Assembly: GCA_024509875.1 (NCBI GenBank)
Contig: JAMPIV010004910.1
Location: 34,832-98,831 of the forward strand
Length of the DNA stretch: 64,000 nucleotides
From: Oreohelix idahoensis
Taxonomy: Eukaryota; Mollusca; Gastropoda; Stylommatophora; Oreohelicidae
Direction: 5' to 3'
A program made the position numbers and the translations under genes. The notes below the pieces were generated by a model. The model had not been told where the DNA came from. It saw nothing but the letters and a program-made list of their open reading frames with translations, and made no database searches. Shown here in pieces: positions 60,416-64,000 of this stretch (position 1 is its first letter; each line of letters begins with the position of its first letter).

Positions 60416-62106
60416 ATGTCTACATTGGATTTCTTCATCCAGCAAGGGTTGACCCTTGGTAAGTCTGGTAAAGAATTGGAAGAATATTCATCTGCTCAAT
60501 TCGCCATTGCATTAAAGTCAGAAGAAAAGAAACAAAAAGAGGAAATTAAATTGAAAGCAGAAGCTGAACTAAAGAAGCTAGAAGCTGAGAATAGAAGATT
60601 AGAACTTGAAGAAAGAAGGTATCAAAGAGAGGCTGAGGAGAGAAAAGCTCAAGCTGCTGCTGAGGAGAGGAAAGCTCAAGCTGCAGCTGATGAAAGAAAA
60701 TTCCAGATGGAAATGGAAGACAAAAAACTTCAAGCTGCTGCAGAGGAAAAAAAAACTTCAAGCTGCTGCAGAGGAAAAAAAAACTTCAAGCTGCTGCTGA
60801 GGCTGAAATTAGAAAAATGGAACATGAGGAAAGAAAACAGAAGATGGAACTTGATGAAATACTCGCTATTTGGGAGTTAGAGAAATTGAAATTGGCGAGT
60901 ACGGGTGCTCAGCAAACAACTTCGAGTACGACAAAGGAGTTTGTTAGTAGGATTAAATTGCCTCATTTCAATCCTTTAAAGGATGACGTAGCAGATTATC
61001 TAGATAGATTCCAATTTTTGTGCGATACGCATAACATAAAAAAAGGAAAAAATATGTTGAACAACTGATGCCATTTTTTACAGGTGACACAGTGACTACT
61101 CTTATGACAATAGACGAACATGAGAGGACTAATTATGATGTTGTCAGGGCAGCATTACTAAAGAAATACCAATTAAAACAAGAAGACTATCGTCTTCGTT
61201 TTAGGACAATGTTGCCAGAAAATGGAGTAGATTTCTCTGATTTTGTTACAAAGATACGTCGTACATTTACACGATGGGTTGAGTTGTCTCAGATTGAGAA
61301 AACATATGAAGGTCTAATGGACTTATTATTGCGAGATAAGGTTTTGTCATCTGTTAATGATTCTTTTCTTGCATTCCTTCATGAGCGTAAGCCTAAAAAC
61401 TTAAAAGAAATGGAGGAATACTGTTGTCAGTATGCCACAGCACATCCCCATGCTACAGTTAGCAATTCTAAAGTGAAAGAAGGGTTGCCAGCTGCTTCGG
61501 CAACACCATATGGCCCTAATTTCAGAAAAAAAATTTCAGGGTGCTCAACAAAATTGGAATAGGGGAAGTAATCAAAATTACACTCAGAAGCGGAGTAATC
61601 CAACACATGATGGTTCTTCGTCTATGCAGTGGAGACAAGATGGTAGTTCTCGTAATTTTAGTGGTAATAATTTGAGACACTTTCGTAAAGGCTATCCAAA
61701 TAATAACTATTCAAATTTTCGAGGTAATCATTCTCGACGTCAAGATTATGACGATGGTGAATTTAGAAACCGGGATTCAAACCGGAATGATGATTACAAT
61801 AGGCAATATGATAACAATTACAGGGGAAATGATAGTCGAAATAATTACAGGGGAAATGATAATCGAGGTAGACCTAGGTTTAACAAAAAAAGACCTTACC
61901 AACAGGCAAACTCTGCGCAACAAGAGTTTGATGGAGTCTGTAATACAGTAAATGATAGTGGTAACTCTAGGGCTATCACTGGTTGTGCTTTCGATTTTGG
62001 GAGAGCAACTGAATGCCCCCAATGCTTAACATTGTTTGACTCATCAACTGTATCTACGCTAAGTTGTGGTCACCCTCTTCCTGCTACCTGCTACAGTTGC
62101 GCATGA
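60416..62106 (+). pseudogene. Gag of a Gypsy-type (Gmr1-like) element, frame-broken
   Basis: ATG at 60416 starts MSTLDFFIQQGLTLGKSGKE. A long, charged coiled coil rich in Glu, Lys and Ala (60520-60870) follows. Next comes a globular Gag/SCAN-like part with FVSRIKLPHFNPLKDDVADYL and YDVVRAALLKKYQLKQEDYR. The C-terminal part is rich in Asn, Arg, Gly, Asp and Tyr (NNYRGNDSRNNYRGNDNRGR). No CCHC zinc knuckle is seen. Frame changes fall near 60750-60817, 61040-61068 and 61520, all at runs of six to nine A. The product would form the particle and bind element RNA. Whether the frame breaks are real or sequencing errors cannot be told. Confidence 0.8.
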
Positions 62107-63955
62107 TGGGAGAGGATCTCTCATCTTACATAAAGGTCTAATAAATGATAGGCTAGTCTCAGTACTTTTCGATTCGGGATGTACTACCGTCGGGGTTAAG
62201 GAGTCTCTGATAGATCCTTGCTGTGCCACGGGAAAAACAATCAAATGTGTTACATTTGGTGGTACTATGGAAAGCTATCCTACTGCTATTATTAGGATTG
62301 ACACTCCTTTCTTCACAGGAGATGTCCATGCATGTCTTCTTCCTAATCCTATTGCGGATCTTATAATCGGTCGTATTCATGGGGTTAAGGAATGCACCCC
62401 GCAACAAATTTCTAGTTGGGAAGAAAAAAACATTCAAACGGTCAATGCAGTGGTGACAAGAGCTCAAGCTCTTAATCCCCCAACTTCATCTGATAATAGT
62501 AATGAAGTTGATAGCCAAGACGAGCACTTGGTGATTTCCCATGACTCGTTTGTTAAACGTCAAGAAGAGGATCCTTCTTTGAAGAAATACTTCCTTCTTG
62601 CAAAGAAAGGGGATCCCAATCAAAATACGAATCACAAATCGTATATCACTATGAAGAATGGTATATTGGTACGAATGGTACAACACTCGGACAAGTCTAT
62701 GCACTCGCAAATTCTTGTGCCTAAGTGTATGAGAGCCTTAATTCTTCGGCATGCACACGATTCTCAGTGTGCGGGACACATGGGTTTTTCCAGAACTAAA
62801 ACTAGAGTCCTTGCGTCATTCTTTTGGCCATTCGTGAATAAAGACATCCGAATTTATTGCCGATCTTGCAAAATTTGTCAAGAGGTCAAGTCTAGGGGTC
62901 CGAGACATGCTGCTCCTATTCAGGCTGCAGATATTCCGATTCGGCCGTTTCAGAAAATGGCTATAGACATCATTGGTCCGTTCAAAATTAAGTCAGCCAG
63001 AGGACACCAATTTATCCTCACTTGCGTGGACATGTGCACGCGTTGGCCAGAGGCTATTCCTCTGAAGAGCATATCAACTGTCGATATCGCTGATGCTCTT
63101 TGGCTCGTATTTTCTCGTCTGGGATTCCCCGGAGAAATACTGTCGGATCACGGCACTCAGTTAATTTCGGACGTTATGTCTCAGGTAATGGCTACGCTAG
63201 ACATTAAAAGGTCTCTCAGTAGTATTTATCATCCAATGTCCAATGGATTGGTAGAACGTCTTAACAGGACACTAAAGAACTTACTTGGCAAGATAACGGA
63301 GGATCATCCTGAAGATTGGGACAGGGTTTTACCTGCAGTCCTCTTTGCCTATAGAGAGGTTCCCAACGAGCATACAGGGTTTTCTCCTTTCGAACTTGTC
63401 TTTGGCGCGCAACCGCGCGGGCCAATGTCCTTGTTAAACGATTTGATAACTTCCGATAATATTGACGATGATACACAATCGTCATATGAATATGTTATAG
63501 CTCTTAGAGAAAAGATTATCGAATCGTGCAGGTTAGCAACTTCATCTTCCGAATTTGCGAAAGAAAAAGCTAGGCGATTTGCTAATAAGAAAAGACGCCT
63601 ACGTCAACTTTGTCCTGGAGACAAAGCATATGTCTTACTGCCCTCAAGAGAGAATAGACTTCTCATTTCTTGGAAGGGTCCATACACTATAGTCTCGAAA
63701 ATTTCTGATGTCGACTATATTGTCGATGTGGATGGAAGGCATAAAACCTTCCATATAAATATGTTAACAGAGTTTATTGAACGTCCAGACTATTTACAGC
63801 CTATTTTCCAGGCGACGGACGACTCTCCAGTTCAACATGGTCACATCTCATCCCTGTCCGTTATACAGGATGAGGAAACTATTTTTTCTGACGTGAACTT
63901 ACCTCTTCCTACGATTCCACTTATTCAACGGAATCGTGGAGAGACGTTACAGTAG
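62063..63955 (+). CDS. Retroelement protease-integrase polyprotein (Gmr1-like order)
   Basis: One open frame of 629 codons (GTG at 62066; no ATG near, so probably made by frameshift from gag, which it overlaps by about 44 bp in the +1 frame). An aspartic protease has LFDSGC at about 62165 and ADLIIGR. The integrase zinc domain (H..H..C..C; HAHDSQCAGHM to CRSCKIC) follows at 62752-62880. The integrase core has Asp in AIDIIG (62966), Asp in LSDHGTQL (63146) and Glu in VERLNRT (63254); the D-E spacing is 35 residues. A C-terminal GPY/F module (WKGPYTIVSK) follows. No reverse transcriptase or RNase H lies between protease and integrase. The frame is intact. Confidence 0.9.
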   Translation, partial: VVVTLFLLPATVAHDGRGSLILHKGLINDRLVSVLFDSGCTTVGVKESLIDPCCATGKTIKCVTFGGTMESYPTAIIRIDTPFFTGDVHACLLPNPIADLIIGRIHGVKECTPQQISSWEEKNIQTVNAVVTRAQALNPPTSSDNSNEVDSQDEHLVISHDSFVKRQEEDPSLKKYFLLAKKGDPNQNTNHKSYITMKNGILVRMVQHSDKSMHSQILVPKCMRALILRHAHDSQCAGHMGFSRTKTRVLASFFWPFVNKDIRIYCRSCKICQEVKSRGPRHAAPIQAADIPIRPFQKMAIDIIGPFKIKSARGHQFILTCVDMCTRWPEAIPLKSISTVDIADALWLVFSRLGFPGEILSDHGTQLISDVMSQVMATLDIKRSLSSIYHPMSNGLVERLNRTLKNLLGKITEDHPEDWDRVLPAVLFAYREVPNEHTGFSPFELVFGAQPRGPMSLLNDLITSDNIDDDTQSSYEYVIALREKIIESCRLATSSSEFAKEKARRFANKKRRLRQLCPGDKAYVLLPSRENRLLISWKGPYTIVSKISDVDYIVDVDGRHKTFHINMLTEFIERPDYLQPIFQATDDSPVQHGHISSLSVIQDEETIFSDVNLPLPTIPLIQRNRGETLQ

Positions 63956-64000
63956 TTAATTGTAGAAAGAAAGCAATAAAAAATACGTCTTTGCGTTGAT
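63956..64000 (+). other. Window edge after integrase, with AATAAA
   Basis: An AATAAA at 63975-63980 lies about 20 bp after the integrase stop. No coding sequence for a reverse transcriptase has begun by the window end. Confidence 0.5.

Noticed and set aside
47109..64000. Further zinc-finger exons of the ZNF341-like gene
   Set aside because: No C2H2 pattern with splice sites was seen on the plus strand after exon 9. The cysteine motif at 51902 belongs to a LINE, and the one at 62752 to an integrase.

Overview
The window is animal (metazoan) genomic DNA, not bacterial. It has GT/AG introns, tRNA-derived SINEs, many families of LINEs, DNA transposons (piggyBac, hAT, pogo/Tigger) and a Ty3/Gypsy-type element. 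The transposon mix suggests a marine or freshwater invertebrate, perhaps a mollusc or other lophotrochozoan. That placement is inference with low confidence.

One host gene is recognisable. On the + strand, eight exons with correct splice sites and fully compatible phases lie between 11688 and 47108. They encode about 464 residues of an orthologue of the C2H2 zinc-finger protein ZNF341: the 'AVQSLLDSQ' N-terminal motif, the C2HC first finger, the acidic 'ADDLL' linker, and the [11 protein letters not shown] and [11 protein letters not shown] fingers followed by HK-VWP. A candidate first exon and promoter lie near 10560-10873. The later fingers are not found before the window ends, so the gene is 3'-incomplete here. 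Its introns reach about 9 kb.

The introns and flanks are almost entirely repetitive. Seven large minisatellites, with units of 25, 26, 36, 37, 44, 51 and 91 bp, occupy roughly 12 kb. At least two of them (26 and 51 bp) grew out of short segments of LINE reverse-transcriptase sequence. LINE fragments of about a dozen families are scattered on both strands, several with perfect target-site duplications (TSDs) that show retrotransposition. A SINE with a (GAA)n tail occurs three times, each with a TSD, and shares its 3' end with one of the LINEs. Nested insertions are common: a Tigger-like element holds a LINE that itself holds a SINE; a hAT element holds a retroelement; a piggyBac-like element holds a SINE; a 91-bp minisatellite holds an R2/NeSL-type LINE.

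Layout: 1-4.2 kb, non-coding with a (TA)n tract. 4.2-10.4 kb, LINE remnants. 10.5-47.1 kb, the ZNF341-like gene with repeat-filled introns, including antisense copies of LINE-A at 28.6-30.2 kb and piggyBac at 37-40 kb. 47.1-57.6 kb, presumably the next intron or 3' flank: 44-bp and 91-bp arrays, an endonuclease-bearing LINE, a small piggyBac-like element and SINEs. 57.9-64 kb, a Gypsy-type element with gag, protease and integrase but no reverse transcriptase upstream of the integrase, the domain order of Gmr1-like elements. Its remainder lies past the window edge or is missing.

Family letters (LINE-A to LINE-L, repeats W to Z) are local labels used only in this annotation.
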